In this document: positions 51,803-60,369 of the stretch, in pieces | Layout: each line of letters starts with the position of its first letter | How positions within the stretch are numbered: the first letter of the stretch is position 1 | Origin: Amycolatopsis orientalis DSM 43388 | GTDB taxonomy: Bacteria > Actinomycetota > Actinomycetes > Mycobacteriales > Pseudonocardiaceae | DNA length: 64,000 nucleotides | Direction: 5' to 3' | Assembly: GCF_000411975.1 (NCBI RefSeq) | Contig: NZ_ASXG01000109.1 | Location: 62,001-126,000, forward strand | Made by a program: the position numbers and the translations under genes | Notes under the pieces: model-generated | The model's input: the letters and a program-made list of their open reading frames with translations, nothing else | What the model was told of the DNA's origin: nothing | Databases searched by the model: none

Positions 51803-52351
51803 TCAGCGCTTGAGCGTGAAGGAGAAATCGCCGGAGAGCTTGCCGCCCAACCGGGACCCGGAAACGAGCTTCCCCTCGGCGAGCAGTCGCTCCACCTCGG
51901 CCCGGGAGAGACCGCAGCCCTCGGCGATCAGCCGCACCGGCCGGACCGGGATCCGGGCCGCGAAACCGACCGACACGTCGATCGCGTCCTGACCCAGATG
52001 GTCTGGACCGCCGGTGTCGAGCCGCCACGCGCCGGCCCAGTCGAGCGCGACGCGGTTGCGCCGGAGCAGGACCGGGTCCTGGAGGAGTTCGGCGGCGAGG
52101 CCAGGATCGTTGTGGTGCAAGCGATCCAGCAGGTCCGGCCGGACCGAGGCGACCCTCGCCCGTTCGAACACCGTGAGTTTCGCCGTTTCCCCGCAGCCGG
52201 TGCAGAGCACGAGGAGCCAGGCGTCGAGGAGTTTGTGGTTGGCATTGACCCGGAACTTGCCGTCGGCCCGGAAAAGCCCGGACGAGCACGTGTGGCAGCG
52301 CCGCCGGACGAGCGGCGGGCAAGCGGGCAGGACTGTCCAGTGACAGCGCAC
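51803..52351 (-). CDS. DUF1062 protein
   Basis: 182 residues from a GTG. Two CxxC pairs (RRRCHTCSSG; LCTGCGE) form a likely zinc ribbon at the N-terminus, with KFRVNANHKLLDAWLLVLC between them, the family signature. The C-terminal part carries a short S4-like segment (CGLSRAEVERLLAEGKLVSG). Function unknown; the S4-like tail suggests nucleic-acid contact. Monocistronic, with the T7SS operon downstream in the same orientation. Confidence 0.85.
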   Translation of the reverse strand: MRCHWTVLPACPPLVRRRCHTCSSGLFRADGKFRVNANHKLLDAWLLVLCTGCGETAKLTVFERARVASVRPDLLDRLHHNDPGLAAELLQDPVLLRRNRVALDWAGAWRLDTGGPDHLGQDAIDVSVGFAARIPVRPVRLIAEGCGLSRAEVERLLAEGKLVSGSRLGGKLSGDFSFTLKR

Positions 52352-52392
52352 AGGAGTACCCCGATCCAGTGAGAATTCCGCAGCACGAAGAA

Positions 52393-52416
52393 GCGCGGCG
52401 CGAAAACGCGCCGCGC
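52393..52416 (-). terminator. stem-loop terminator of the SBF-like transporter gene
   Basis: Perfect 10-bp stem GCGCGGCGCG / CGCGCCGCGC with a four-base loop. On the minus strand it is followed by TTCTTC. It lies about 180 bp past the transporter stop and just before the DUF1062 gene. Confidence 0.55.
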
Positions 52417-52592
52417 GACGAAATCAGAGCTTGGGATGTCTCACGCGAGGTACAACGGCACGTCCTTGCCTAGCCGACACTGGTCGCGCGACAGTAGCCG
52501 CGGACGCGGGCGCGGCTCCACTGGTTTTTCCGTTAGGCGTACGGTCAGGCCGCCCATCAGGCTCGCCGCCCGCGCCTTCTCCGGTCGACGAG

Positions 52593-53627
52593 TCAGCCGA
52601 CCGTCGCGAGTTCCTCCGGCTCCAGCGCGTCCGCCTGCCGGGCGTACCGGCGCGCCATCGCCGCGCACACGATCAGCTGGATCTGGTGGAACAGCATCAG
52701 CGGGAGCACGATCAGCCCGACCTGCGCGTGGCCGAACAGCACCGTCGCCATCGGCAGGCCGCTGGCTAGGCTCTTCTTCGAACCGCAGAACATGATCGTG
52801 ATCCGGTCCGCGCGCCCGAAGCCGAGCAGCCGCGCGCCGCCGCTCGTCGCGCCGAGCACCGCCGCCAGCAGGACGCAGCAGACCGCGACCAGGGCCAGCA
52901 GCGGGCCGATCTCCAGCTGGCGCCAGATGCCCTCGGTCATGCCCTCGCTGAACGCGGTGTACACCACGAGCAGGATCGAGCCGCGGTCGACGATCTTGAG
53001 CGGCGCGGAATGCCGCTGCACCCATCCGCCGATCCAGCGGCGCGCCACCTGCCCGGCCACGAACGGCACGAGCAGCTGCAGCACGATGTCCAGCACCGCC
53101 GAGCCGCTCACGCCCGGACCGTCGGTCGACAGCACCAGCGCGACGAGCAGCGGCGTCAGCACGATGCCGAGCAGGTTGGACAGCGACGCGCTGCAGATCG
53201 CGGCCGCGACGTTGCCCTTCGCGATCGAGGTGAACGCGATCGACGATTGCACCGTCGACGGCAGCAGGCAGAGGAACAGCACGCCGGTGTAGAGCGGCGA
53301 CGTCAGCAGCCCGGGGGACAGGACCGACGCGGCGAGCCCCAGCAGCGGGAACAGCACGAAAGTGGCGCAGAGCACCGTGACGTGCAGCCGCCAGTGCCGC
53401 ATCCCCTCGACCGCTTCCTGGCTGGAAAGCCTTGCGCCGTAAAGGAAGAACAGCAGCCCGACCGCGATCTTCGTCGCCGCGCCGAACCCGGTCGCGACCG
53501 CGCCGGACGCCGGCAGCAGCGAAGCGATGCCTACGGTGACGAGGATCAGGGCGATGAACGGGTCGATCCGCAGCTTGGCGAGCACGGCCGAGACGGGGCG
53601 GAAGAGCGAGGCGAGCACGGTGGTCAT
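52593..53627 (-). CDS. bile acid:sodium symporter-family (SBF-like, YfeH-type) transporter
   Basis: 344 residues with about ten membrane helices. Typical motifs are LFFLYGARLS, LCLLPSTVQSSIAFTSIAKG (helix-break region) and FCGSKKSLASGLP (conserved second crossover segment). ATG at 53625-53627. Divergent from a LysR-type regulator across 97 bp containing a clear inverted repeat, so probably its target. Substrate unknown (organic anion). Confidence 0.9.
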   Translation of the reverse strand: MTTVLASLFRPVSAVLAKLRIDPFIALILVTVGIASLLPASGAVATGFGAATKIAVGLLFFLYGARLSSQEAVEGMRHWRLHVTVLCATFVLFPLLGLAASVLSPGLLTSPLYTGVLFLCLLPSTVQSSIAFTSIAKGNVAAAICSASLSNLLGIVLTPLLVALVLSTDGPGVSGSAVLDIVLQLLVPFVAGQVARRWIGGWVQRHSAPLKIVDRGSILLVVYTAFSEGMTEGIWRQLEIGPLLALVAVCCVLLAAVLGATSGGARLLGFGRADRITIMFCGSKKSLASGLPMATVLFGHAQVGLIVLPLMLFHQIQLIVCAAMARRYARQADALEPEELATVG

Positions 53628-53675
53628 GGAACTCCTTTCCCGGCCATTCTCCCGTCGCGGACGGTCATTCGGAAC

Positions 53676-53703
53676 CCCGATGACCGTACTGACTGTCATC
53701 GGG
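53676..53703. promoter_or_regulatory. LysR-type operator between transporter and regulator
   Basis: Perfect 9-bp inverted repeat CCCGATGAC-N10-GTCATCGGG, containing the LysR-family T-N11-A pattern. It is centred 35 bp upstream of the regulator start and about 60 bp from the transporter start. Suited to autoregulation and control of the transporter. Confidence 0.7.
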
Positions 53704-53724
53704 AAAGCCGATAAGATGTGACGC

Positions 53725-54579
53725 ATGCTGGATCCGCGGTTGTGCCGTTCTTTCCTTGCTGTGGCGGAAACCCGCAGCTTCACCGCGGCGGCGAGGCGGT
53801 TGGGTGTGGGGCAGCCCACAATCAGCCAGCACATCCGGCGGCTCGAGTCGGAGGCCGGCGGGCTGCTGTTCGCGCGGGACACGCACGCGGTCGACCTCAC
53901 CGCGCGCGGGCAGGCGATGCTCGGCTTCGCGCAGACCATTGTGGACACCGAGGACCGCGCGGCCCGGCATTTCCGCGGCGCGCAGGTGCGCGGCCGGGTC
54001 CGGTTCGGAGTGTCGGAGGATTTCGCGCTCGGCGAGCTGCCGGACATCCTGCGGCGGCTGCGGGAAAGCCATCCGCTGGTGGACGTCGAACTCCACGTCG
54101 AACTGTCCGATGTGCTCGCTCGCCGGATCGCCGACGGCCGCCTCGACCTGGTGCTCGGCAAACGCCGCCCGGGCGCGCCCGGCCCGGGACGGCTGCTGCG
54201 CCGCGAACCGCTGGTGTGGATCGGCTCGGCGGCGACGGAACTCACGCCCGGCCATCCGGTGCCGCTGGTGCAGTACCCGATGCCGTCGGTCACCCGGCAG
54301 CTGGCGGTGGAAACCCTGGAGCGCGCCGGGCTGGAATGGCGCGCGGCCTGCCAGACCTCCAGCCTGACCGGCCTGCGCGCGGCGGCCGCCGCCGGACTCG
54401 GGATCACCGTGCACGCGCGGAGCCTGGTGCCTTCCGATCTGGTCGAATTGCCCGCCGAACTCGGCCTCCCGGACCCGGGCGAGGTGGATTTCATCCTGCT
54501 GTCGCGCGACGGCGGCGAGGGCCCGGTGGCGGCGCTGGCGGAGTTCGTGGTGGCGCGGATCGGTTCGTCCGAGGGCTGA
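53725..54579 (+). CDS. LysR-family transcriptional regulator
   Basis: 284 residues. N-terminal winged helix (FLAVAETRSFTAAARRLGVG; QPTISQHIRRLE) and effector-binding domain (RVRFGVSEDFALGELPDILR; GRLDLVLGKR). Divergent from the SBF-like transporter with a shared inverted repeat. The stop lies inside the first copy of a downstream repeat. Confidence 0.93.
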   Translation: MLDPRLCRSFLAVAETRSFTAAARRLGVGQPTISQHIRRLESEAGGLLFARDTHAVDLTARGQAMLGFAQTIVDTEDRAARHFRGAQVRGRVRFGVSEDFALGELPDILRRLRESHPLVDVELHVELSDVLARRIADGRLDLVLGKRRPGAPGPGRLLRREPLVWIGSAATELTPGHPVPLVQYPMPSVTRQLAVETLERAGLEWRAACQTSSLTGLRAAAAAGLGITVHARSLVPSDLVELPAELGLPDPGEVDFILLSRDGGEGPVAALAEFVVARIGSSEG

Positions 54580-55030
54580 GCGGGGTGTTGTGCCGCTCGG
54601 GCTGCGTGGTGGGTGGCTGCTTCGGTGGGTCCGGTTACGGTGCGGAGCAGCGCAATTCCCTGCTGTCGCCCGGCAGAGAGGGCTGGGCGGGCCAGGGGCG
54701 GCGTCGTTCGCGGGCTGAGCGGAGTCACATGAGTGCGCGGTGTGGCACCGCTCGGCTGCGTGGTGGATGGCTGCTTCGGGACTCCGGTTACGGTGCGGAG
54801 CAGCGCAACTCCCTGCTGTCGCGCGGCAGGGATGGCTGGGGCGGCGAGGTTCGAGTGGTGAGCGGAGCGCGGCGTGTTCTGCCGCCCGGGCTGCGTGCGG
54901 GGTGGCTGCTGCGGGACTCCCGTTACAGTGCGGAGCAGCGCAATTCCCCGCTGTCGCCGCCAAAGAGGGCTGGGCGGGTCAGGGGCGGCGTCATTCGAGA
55001 GCTGAGCGGAGTCGCAGGAGTGCGCGGTGT
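54575..55030. repeat. degenerate tandem repeats derived from the sigma-factor 3' end
   Basis: Unit of roughly 135-155 bp. The core GTGCGGAGCAGCGCAATTCC (or one or two changes) recurs near 54640, 54793 and 54930. GCTGAGCGG blocks precede or end the copies, near 54575, 54714, 54861 and 55000. Read leftward, each copy starts with a decayed version of the last codons of the sigma-factor gene (54991 onwards). Non-coding on both strands. Confidence 0.6.
54580..54990. other. convergent intergenic region filled by the repeats
   Basis: 411 bp between the LysR regulator and the sigma-factor gene. No gene is supported; open frames across it simply repeat the same Ala/Arg/His-rich translation from each copy. 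Confidence 0.55.
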
Positions 55031-56130
55031 TGCGCCACCCGGACCGCGCCCGGAGTGGAGTTGACCGCTTCGGCGGCTTCCTCGGCGGACAGCCCGACTA
55101 CTACCCGCAGCAACACGATTTCCCGCTGTCGCTCCGGCAGCACCCGCAGCAGCCGCGCGAGATACCGGCTCAGTTCAGCGCGCAGAGCCCGCTCCTCGGG
55201 CCCGTCGGCGGGGTCGGCCGCTTCCGGCAGTTCGGCCGTCGTCTCGGTGCGGTTGCGCGCGTGCGCCCGGTGTGCGTCCGCCACCTTGTGCTGCGCGATC
55301 CCGTAAACGAAGGCGAGAAACGGCCGCCCCTGTTGCCGATAGCCCGGCAGCGCGTTCAGCAGCGCCAGGCAGACTTCCTGCGCCACGTCGTCCGCCGAGG
55401 AATACGCGTCCGCGCCGCCGAGGCGGGCCCGGCAGTAGCGCACGATCAGCGGCTGCACCGCGGCGAGCAGTTCCTGCACCGCGTCCGGATCGCCGTCGAC
55501 CGCGGCGCGCACCGGGCCGTCGAAGCCGAACCGGCCGGCCGGGACCCGGGGCGCGGCCAAGGCGGTCGCTTCGGTTTTCACCCGGGTCAGCGCTTCTTCG
55601 ACGTCCAGCGCCGAGCGCAGCGCGTTGACCAGCGCGGCGTTGGCTTCGTGCAGTGCGGTCATCAGCGCTCCCTCGCATCCGGCCAGGCCCAGCCGGTGTT
55701 TCAGCCGTTCTCGCGCGTGTCGCAGATTCGAGCGGACTGTGGTGCCCGCCATGCCGAGCGCGGACGCGATCGCGGCCGGGGAGAACCCGTCGAGCGACCA
55801 GGTCAGCACCGTGCGCTGGGTTTCCGGCAAGGTCGAAAGCAGCTCGACCCCGCGCGCGGTCCGTTCCACGACCGCGGCCAGCCGGTCGCCCGGCGGATCC
55901 GCGGACGGGACGCCGTCGTCGAACCACGTCTGCTCGGCAGCGAGCCGCGTCGCGGTCAGCCGTACCGCCGCGCGCGGGTCGCCCGGCGGCGGCCACGCGC
56001 CGGTTTCCTGGACGAACGCCTCCACCGCGACCTCCCGCGCGGTGCCCGGCCCGAGCCCGCCCGCGCACAGGAACGCGACGAGGCGAGGGAAATCACCGCG
56101 AAAAAAGCCGTCGAACCCCGCCACGCGCAC
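54991..56130 (-). CDS. tandem two-module sigma-70-family factor (C-terminal half ShbA-like)
   Basis: 379 residues from GTG 56128-56130 (GGGAGGGG upstream). Module 1 (residues ~1-150) is a compact sigma-like region: FDGFFRGDFPRLVAFLCAGG, then an HTH of region-4 type (TLPETQRTVLTWSLDGFSPA; TVRSNLRHARERL). Module 2 (~157-379) is a complete group-3/ECF-like sigma factor: region 2 LIVRYCRARLG...DDVAQEVCLALLNALP, FLAFVYGIAQHKVADAHR, region 4 LPERQREIVLLRVVVGLSAE...GAVRVAQHRALLRLR. An ATG at 55660-55662 with GAGGGAG upstream could start module 2 independently (223 residues). In other actinomycetes ShbA transcribes hrdB. Confidence 0.8.
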   Translation of the reverse strand: MRVAGFDGFFRGDFPRLVAFLCAGGLGPGTAREVAVEAFVQETGAWPPPGDPRAAVRLTATRLAAEQTWFDDGVPSADPPGDRLAAVVERTARGVELLSTLPETQRTVLTWSLDGFSPAAIASALGMAGTTVRSNLRHARERLKHRLGLAGCEGALMTALHEANAALVNALRSALDVEEALTRVKTEATALAAPRVPAGRFGFDGPVRAAVDGDPDAVQELLAAVQPLIVRYCRARLGGADAYSSADDVAQEVCLALLNALPGYRQQGRPFLAFVYGIAQHKVADAHRAHARNRTETTAELPEAADPADGPEERALRAELSRYLARLLRVLPERQREIVLLRVVVGLSAEEAAEAVNSTPGAVRVAQHRALLRLRSALE

Positions 56131-56572
56131 CCCCTCCCGATCCGGCGCCTGTCGAACAGGTGCGGTGACGCGCCCGTGGGATGTAACGATCCGGTCACGG
56201 AAATGTGGTTAACCTCGGCCCTGGCGGGTACGCGGGTTCGACGGCCGGCTTGCCCGCGGGTGCGGCGGAAGGGGGAAATGGTGCGCGGAAAAGGAAAACC
56301 CGGGGGTCCCGGCGGCGGGGAGCGGCCGGCGCGGGGCCCGTAGCACGCCCGGCGGCAAGCGCGTCCGCGATGTGAGCTGAATCGAAATTCCCCGCGCGGG
56401 CGGTGATCGGTGGTAACTTGGAAAGCCGGTCGTCCGCCGGGTCCTTCGCGGCCCGGGGCGCTTCGGCCGAAAAAGCCCACCGAACACCCTCCGAAGGCAT
56501 GGCGTGCCCGTGCGCGCGGAGAACTCGGTTGACCACGGTTCGACACTGAGGACAAGGAGGTGAAAAGCACCA
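56131..56572. other. divergent promoter region between sigma factor and WhiB
   Basis: 442 bp without a convincing gene. Must hold the promoters of both genes. The WhiB ribosome binding site AAGGAGGTG is near 56554-56562; no strong -35/-10 pair was recognised. Confidence 0.4.
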
Positions 56573-56842
56573 ATGGAACTCACGGCCACCAGCTGGCTCG
56601 CCCGCGCGGCGTGCCAGGACGAGGACCCGGAACTGTTCTTCCCGATTTCCGACATGGGTCCGGGGGCGCAGCAGGTCGCGAAGGCCAAGGCGGTCTGCGC
56701 GCGATGCCCGGTCCGCGCGGAATGCCTTTCCTATGCTCTCGACAACGGTCTCGGCAACGGGATCTTCGGGGGAACTACCGAGCTGGAGCGCCGGAAGCTG
56801 GTTCGATCCGGCTCCGCCGCCGCACGGCATCGAGTCGCCTGA
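56573..56842 (+). CDS. WhiB-family iron-sulfur regulator
   Basis: 89 residues. Four cluster-binding cysteines Cys14, Cys42, Cys45, Cys51 (C...CxxCxxxxxC), the DPELFFP motif, and GIFGGTTELERR (the G[IV][WF]GG turn) followed by a basic C-terminus. WhiB proteins carry a [4Fe-4S] cluster and bind region 4 of the primary sigma factor. The tryptophan of the usual GWGG turn is Phe here. Strong AAGGAGGTG site; followed by a strong terminator. Confidence 0.95.
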   Translation: MELTATSWLARAACQDEDPELFFPISDMGPGAQQVAKAKAVCARCPVRAECLSYALDNGLGNGIFGGTTELERRKLVRSGSAAARHRVA

Positions 56843-56930
56843 CCGCGAGCCGGTGACCATTTCCCGGCGGCGAGGGCGCCAGCAGTTTCCCCCACCAAGA
56901 CCGGCCGCGAAGCCCGGAACTCGGTGGTTG

Positions 56931-56979
56931 CGCCCGGGCGGCGATCGCATCCCGCGATCGCCGCCCGGGCGTTCTTTAT
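56931..56979. terminator. strong bidirectional intrinsic terminator
   Basis: Perfect 18-bp stem (56931-56948 with 56954-56971), five-base loop ATCCC, followed by TTCTTTAT on the plus strand. Lies between the WhiB stop and the convergent ECF sigma stop and can serve both. Confidence 0.85.
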
Positions 56980-57049
56980 GGTCCGGCCGCGAGCAGGCTG
57001 ACCCGATTCGCGCCGAGCAGCCCGTTTTCGCCGTGGCTGAAGAGCCGGT

Positions 57050-58054
57050 TCAGCAATCATCGGCCCCGTATTGCCCGAGCGTTTCGGGGAGCCCGTACGG
57101 GGCCAATGCCGCGTTTTCGAACGCGGCCATCGCCGTGACCAGTCCGTTTCGGACGGTGAGGACGCAGACGCCGAAAGCGCGGTAAACCGCGTCGCCGGGC
57201 GCGCGCAGATACCCGGCGACCGCGGGCTGCCGGTTCGCGCGCACCGGCACCATCCGGAAACTGCCCCGGTAGTACGGCGAGCCCGGGTGGAAACTCGGCC
57301 CGAGCGCGCCGAGAATCCGATCGCGACTGTCGAACCACAACGGGTACGGCGGCATCACCGCACGCGCGTCCTCGCTCAGCACGGCGGCCACCGCCCGCAC
57401 GTCCGCCGATTCGTAGGCAGCGATGAATTTCCGTAGCAGCGCCGTCTCTTCCGCGGTCGTAGCGGCCGGCGCGGACCACTCGGCGCGCCGGGCGGGGAGG
57501 CGGGCGCGCAACGTCTCCCGGCCCCGCTGCAGCGCGCTGTTGGCCGAGGCCACCGAAGTGTCCAGCAGCGCGGCAGTGTCCTTTGCGGACCAATCGAGCA
57601 CGTCGCGCAGGATCAGCGCGGCCCGCTGCCGCGGCGGGAGCAACTGGATGGTGGCGAGGAACGCCAGTTCGATGGTTTCCCGTTCGACGACCGCGGCGCC
57701 GGGGTCGTCCGGCGCCGCGGGGTCGAGCAGCAGATCGGGGAACGGCCCGAGCCACGGCGCGTCGAGCGCGGAGATCTCGCCGCCCGGGTCGGCCGCCGGA
57801 CCCAGTTCGTCCGGCAGCGCCCGCCGCGGCCGGCGGGCGAGCGCGTCGAGGCAGACGTTCGTGGCGATCCGGTACAGCCACGTCCGCACGCTCGCCCGCC
57901 CGGCGAAGCCCTGGCGGCCCTTCCAGGCCCGTAGAAAGGCCTCCTGCGTGAGGTCCTCGGCCTCCTCGAACGAGCCGCTCATCCGGTAGCAGTGCACGCG
58001 GATCTCGCGCCGGTGCCGTTCCAGCAGGGCGCCGAACTCCTCGTCGCTCGTCAC
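57050..58054 (-). CDS. ECF sigma factor with C-terminal SnoaL-like domain
   Basis: 334 residues, GTG start. Region 2: HCYRMSGSFEEAEDLTQEAFLRAW and FAGRASVRTWLYRIATNVCLDAL; region 4: LPPRQRAALILRDVLDWSAKDTAALLDTS...NSALQRGRETLR. A SnoaL/NTF2-like domain (~205-334: LRKFIAAYESADVRAVAAVL; VMPPYPLWFDSRD) replaces an anti-sigma partner in such factors. It starts 16 bp after the MFS stop, so it is probably co-transcribed with the TetR-MFS pair. Confidence 0.92.
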   Translation of the reverse strand: MTSDEEFGALLERHRREIRVHCYRMSGSFEEAEDLTQEAFLRAWKGRQGFAGRASVRTWLYRIATNVCLDALARRPRRALPDELGPAADPGGEISALDAPWLGPFPDLLLDPAAPDDPGAAVVERETIELAFLATIQLLPPRQRAALILRDVLDWSAKDTAALLDTSVASANSALQRGRETLRARLPARRAEWSAPAATTAEETALLRKFIAAYESADVRAVAAVLSEDARAVMPPYPLWFDSRDRILGALGPSFHPGSPYYRGSFRMVPVRANRQPAVAGYLRAPGDAVYRAFGVCVLTVRNGLVTAMAAFENAALAPYGLPETLGQYGADDC

Positions 58055-58069
58055 CCGGGCAACGGTAGC

Positions 58070-59626
58070 TCAGGCGGCCTCGTCCGCGAGCCGCTCCAGC
58101 CCGCTCTTCGTCTTCAGCGGCAAGTGCTTCAGGAACGCGACCGCGACCACCACGAGCAGCGCGATCGGCGCGCTGATCAGGAACAGATCGCTGGTCGCGA
58201 CCCCGTACGCGTCCCGGATCACCGCCACGACCGGCGCGGGCAGCTGCGCCAGGTCCGGCACCTTCGCGCCGCCGCCGGACCCGCTCGCCGCGGCCGGCCC
58301 GAGCCCCTCGGCGATGAGGGTCCCGACCCGGCTGGCCAGCACCGCGCCGAGCGCGCTCACGCCGATCGACCCGCCGAGGCTGCGGAAGAAGGACAGCGTC
58401 GAGGTCGCCGCGCCGAGGTCGGCGGCGGGCACGTCGTTCTGCGTCACGAGCACCAGGTTCTGGTTGAGCATGCCCACGCCGACGCCGAGCACCAGCATGA
58501 ACAGGCTCAGCTCCAGCAGCGACGTGTGCGCGTCGATCAGCCCGAGCAGGCCGAGCCCCGCCGCCATCAGCACCGCGCCGAGCAGCAGGAACGGCTTCCA
58601 CCGGCCGGTGCGGCTGATCAGCTGGCCGGACACGGTGGACGAAACGAGCAGCCCGAAGATCATCGGCAGGCTCATCAATCCGGCCACCGTCGGCGATTTG
58701 CCGAGCGCCAGCTGGAAATACTGCGACAGGAACACGGTGCCGCCGAACATCGCGACGCCGACCAGGAAGCTCGCGACGGTGGCGAGCGTGACCGTGCGGT
58801 TGCGGAACAGCCTCAGCGGCACAACCGGCTCGCGCACCTTCGCTTCGACCCACACCGCCAGCACCAGCACGAGCACGCCGGCGGGCACGAGCACCGCGGT
58901 CTGCCAGGAACCCCAGGCGAAAGTCGAGCCGGCCAGCGACGACCACACGAGCAGCGTCGAAACGCCGAGCATGATCAGGAACGCGCCGAGGTAGTCGACG
59001 TGCACCTCGCGGCGCAGGGTCGGCAGGGCCAAAGTGCGCTGCAGCAACAGGATCGCGGCGAGCGCGAACGGCACGCCGAGGAAGAAGCACCAGCGCCAGC
59101 CCAGCCACGAGGTGTCCACGAGCACGCCGCCGATCAGCGGACCGGCCACCGTGCCGACGGCGAAGACCGCGCCGAAGACGCCGGAGAACTTGCCCAGTTC
59201 GCGCGGCGAAACGATGGCCGCCATGATCACCTGGGCGAGCGCGGTGAGCCCGCCGCCGCCGACGCCCTGCGCGATCCGGCTCAGGATCAGCACGTCGATG
59301 TTCTGCGCGAGCCCGGCCACCAGCGAGCCGACCACGAACAGCCCGAGCGAGAGCTGGATCAGCAGTTTCTTGTTGTACAGGTCGGAAAGCTTGCCCCAGA
59401 GCGGGACGGTCGCGGTCATCGCGAGCAGTTCGGTGGTGACGACCCAGGTGTAGGACGACTGGCTGCCGCCCAGTTCGGACACGATCCGCGGCAGGGCGTT
59501 CGCGACCACAGTGGACGCGAGGATGGCGACGAAAATGCCCATCATCAGGCCGGACATCGCCTGCAGCACGTGCCGGTGGCTCATCGCCGGGGAAGGCGCG
59601 GACGATTCCGCGGCGGACAGGGACAT
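58070..59626 (-). CDS. MFS multidrug exporter, DHA2 (14-helix) family
   Basis: 518 residues with about fourteen membrane segments. Motif C-type VFAVGTVAGPLIGGVLVD, motif A PLWGKLSDLYNKKLLIQ, and an LSRIAQGVGGGGLTALAQV segment typical of EmrB/QacA exporters. Proton-driven drug efflux is the likely function. Lies 34 bp downstream of the TetR gene, the usual repressor-pump pair. ATG preceded by AAAGGA. Confidence 0.92.
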   Translation of the reverse strand: MSLSAAESSAPSPAMSHRHVLQAMSGLMMGIFVAILASTVVANALPRIVSELGGSQSSYTWVVTTELLAMTATVPLWGKLSDLYNKKLLIQLSLGLFVVGSLVAGLAQNIDVLILSRIAQGVGGGGLTALAQVIMAAIVSPRELGKFSGVFGAVFAVGTVAGPLIGGVLVDTSWLGWRWCFFLGVPFALAAILLLQRTLALPTLRREVHVDYLGAFLIMLGVSTLLVWSSLAGSTFAWGSWQTAVLVPAGVLVLVLAVWVEAKVREPVVPLRLFRNRTVTLATVASFLVGVAMFGGTVFLSQYFQLALGKSPTVAGLMSLPMIFGLLVSSTVSGQLISRTGRWKPFLLLGAVLMAAGLGLLGLIDAHTSLLELSLFMLVLGVGVGMLNQNLVLVTQNDVPAADLGAATSTLSFFRSLGGSIGVSALGAVLASRVGTLIAEGLGPAAASGSGGGAKVPDLAQLPAPVVAVIRDAYGVATSDLFLISAPIALLVVVAVAFLKHLPLKTKSGLERLADEAA

Positions 59627-59660
59627 GACAGTCCTTTCCGGACTCGGGAAGGTCGGGGGA

Positions 59661-60269
59661 TCAGCGAGGGTCGGGCAGGCCGGCGGCGGCAGCGGCGGCG
59701 GCCTCGTCGAAAATCTCGAGCAGCGGCCGGGCCCCGTTCTGGTCGGCCCAGCGGGTGAGCGTGGTGGTGAGCACTCCGCCCGCCACCGCCAGCAGCAGCG
59801 ACGGGAACAGGTCCTTCTCCGCGTCGGTGCCGGACCGCCGCGCGATGGCCGCGATCATCGGATCGCGCGAGCCGGAGTTGAGCGTCGTCGCGCGGACGAG
59901 CAGCGACGGATCGCCGTGGATGATGCGCAGCCGGGTCAGCCACTCGTCGCGGTCGCGTTCGATGTCGGCGAGGTCTTCCCGGACGGTCGCGATGAACGCG
60001 GGGAAGGCGTCGACGCCGTCCGGCTGCGCGAGGAACCGGGCGATCGTCCGCTCGGCCCGTTCCGCGTGGTCGGCGTACGCGAGCAGCACCGCGTCCTCTT
60101 TGACCGCGAAGTAGTTGAAGAACGTGCGCGCGGACACGCCCGCCTCCGCGGCGATGTCGTCGACCGTGACCTGGTCCAGACCACGCTCGTCGATCAGCCG
60201 GAGCGCGGCGAGGGCGATGGTGCGGTGGGTTTCGAGCTTCTTGCGCTCGCGCAAGCCGGGAGGGGGCAC
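59661..60269 (-). CDS. TetR-family repressor
   Basis: 202 residues from GTG 60267-60269. The N-terminal HTH (ALRLIDERGLDQVTVDDIAA; GVSARTFFNYFAVKEDAVLL) is typical. The C-terminal ligand domain is close to drug-pump regulators (TetR_C family with MFTR-like ending). Probable repressor of the adjacent pump. The GTG lies only about 7 nt after the predicted -10 box, so the transcript would be leaderless. Confidence 0.93.
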   Translation of the reverse strand: MPPPGLRERKKLETHRTIALAALRLIDERGLDQVTVDDIAAEAGVSARTFFNYFAVKEDAVLLAYADHAERAERTIARFLAQPDGVDAFPAFIATVREDLADIERDRDEWLTRLRIIHGDPSLLVRATTLNSGSRDPMIAAIARRSGTDAEKDLFPSLLLAVAGGVLTTTLTRWADQNGARPLLEIFDEAAAAAAAGLPDPR

Positions 60270-60275
60270 GGGACC

Positions 60276-60305
60276 AGCGTAGCGAAGATCTTGCAGAGTC
60301 TGCAA
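60276..60305 (-). promoter_or_regulatory. TetR promoter with overlapping palindromic operator
   Basis: On the minus strand -35 TTGCAG (60300-60305) and -10 TACGCT (60276-60281) are 18 bp apart. A perfect palindrome TTGCAGA-G-TCTGCAA at 60291-60305 overlaps the -35 box; a further half site (TTGCAG, 60308-60313) follows. Typical autoregulatory TetR site. Confidence 0.65.
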
Positions 60306-60369
60306 AGTTGCAGTTTGTGAACCAGGGCACTCGGACCGCGCGGGGAACGGGCTGGCAGACTCACCCAGC

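Noticed and set aside
51525..52322. Long minus-strand frame overlapping the DUF1062 gene
   Set aside because: Arg/Ala/Pro-rich shadow; the DUF1062 frame has both CxxC pairs and the family signature.
54600..55064. C-terminal extension or separate genes across the repeat region (GYGAEQRNSLLS-type translation)
   Set aside because: The LysR frame ends at 54579; the repeated translation appears only because the DNA repeats, and copies contain frame-breaking indels.
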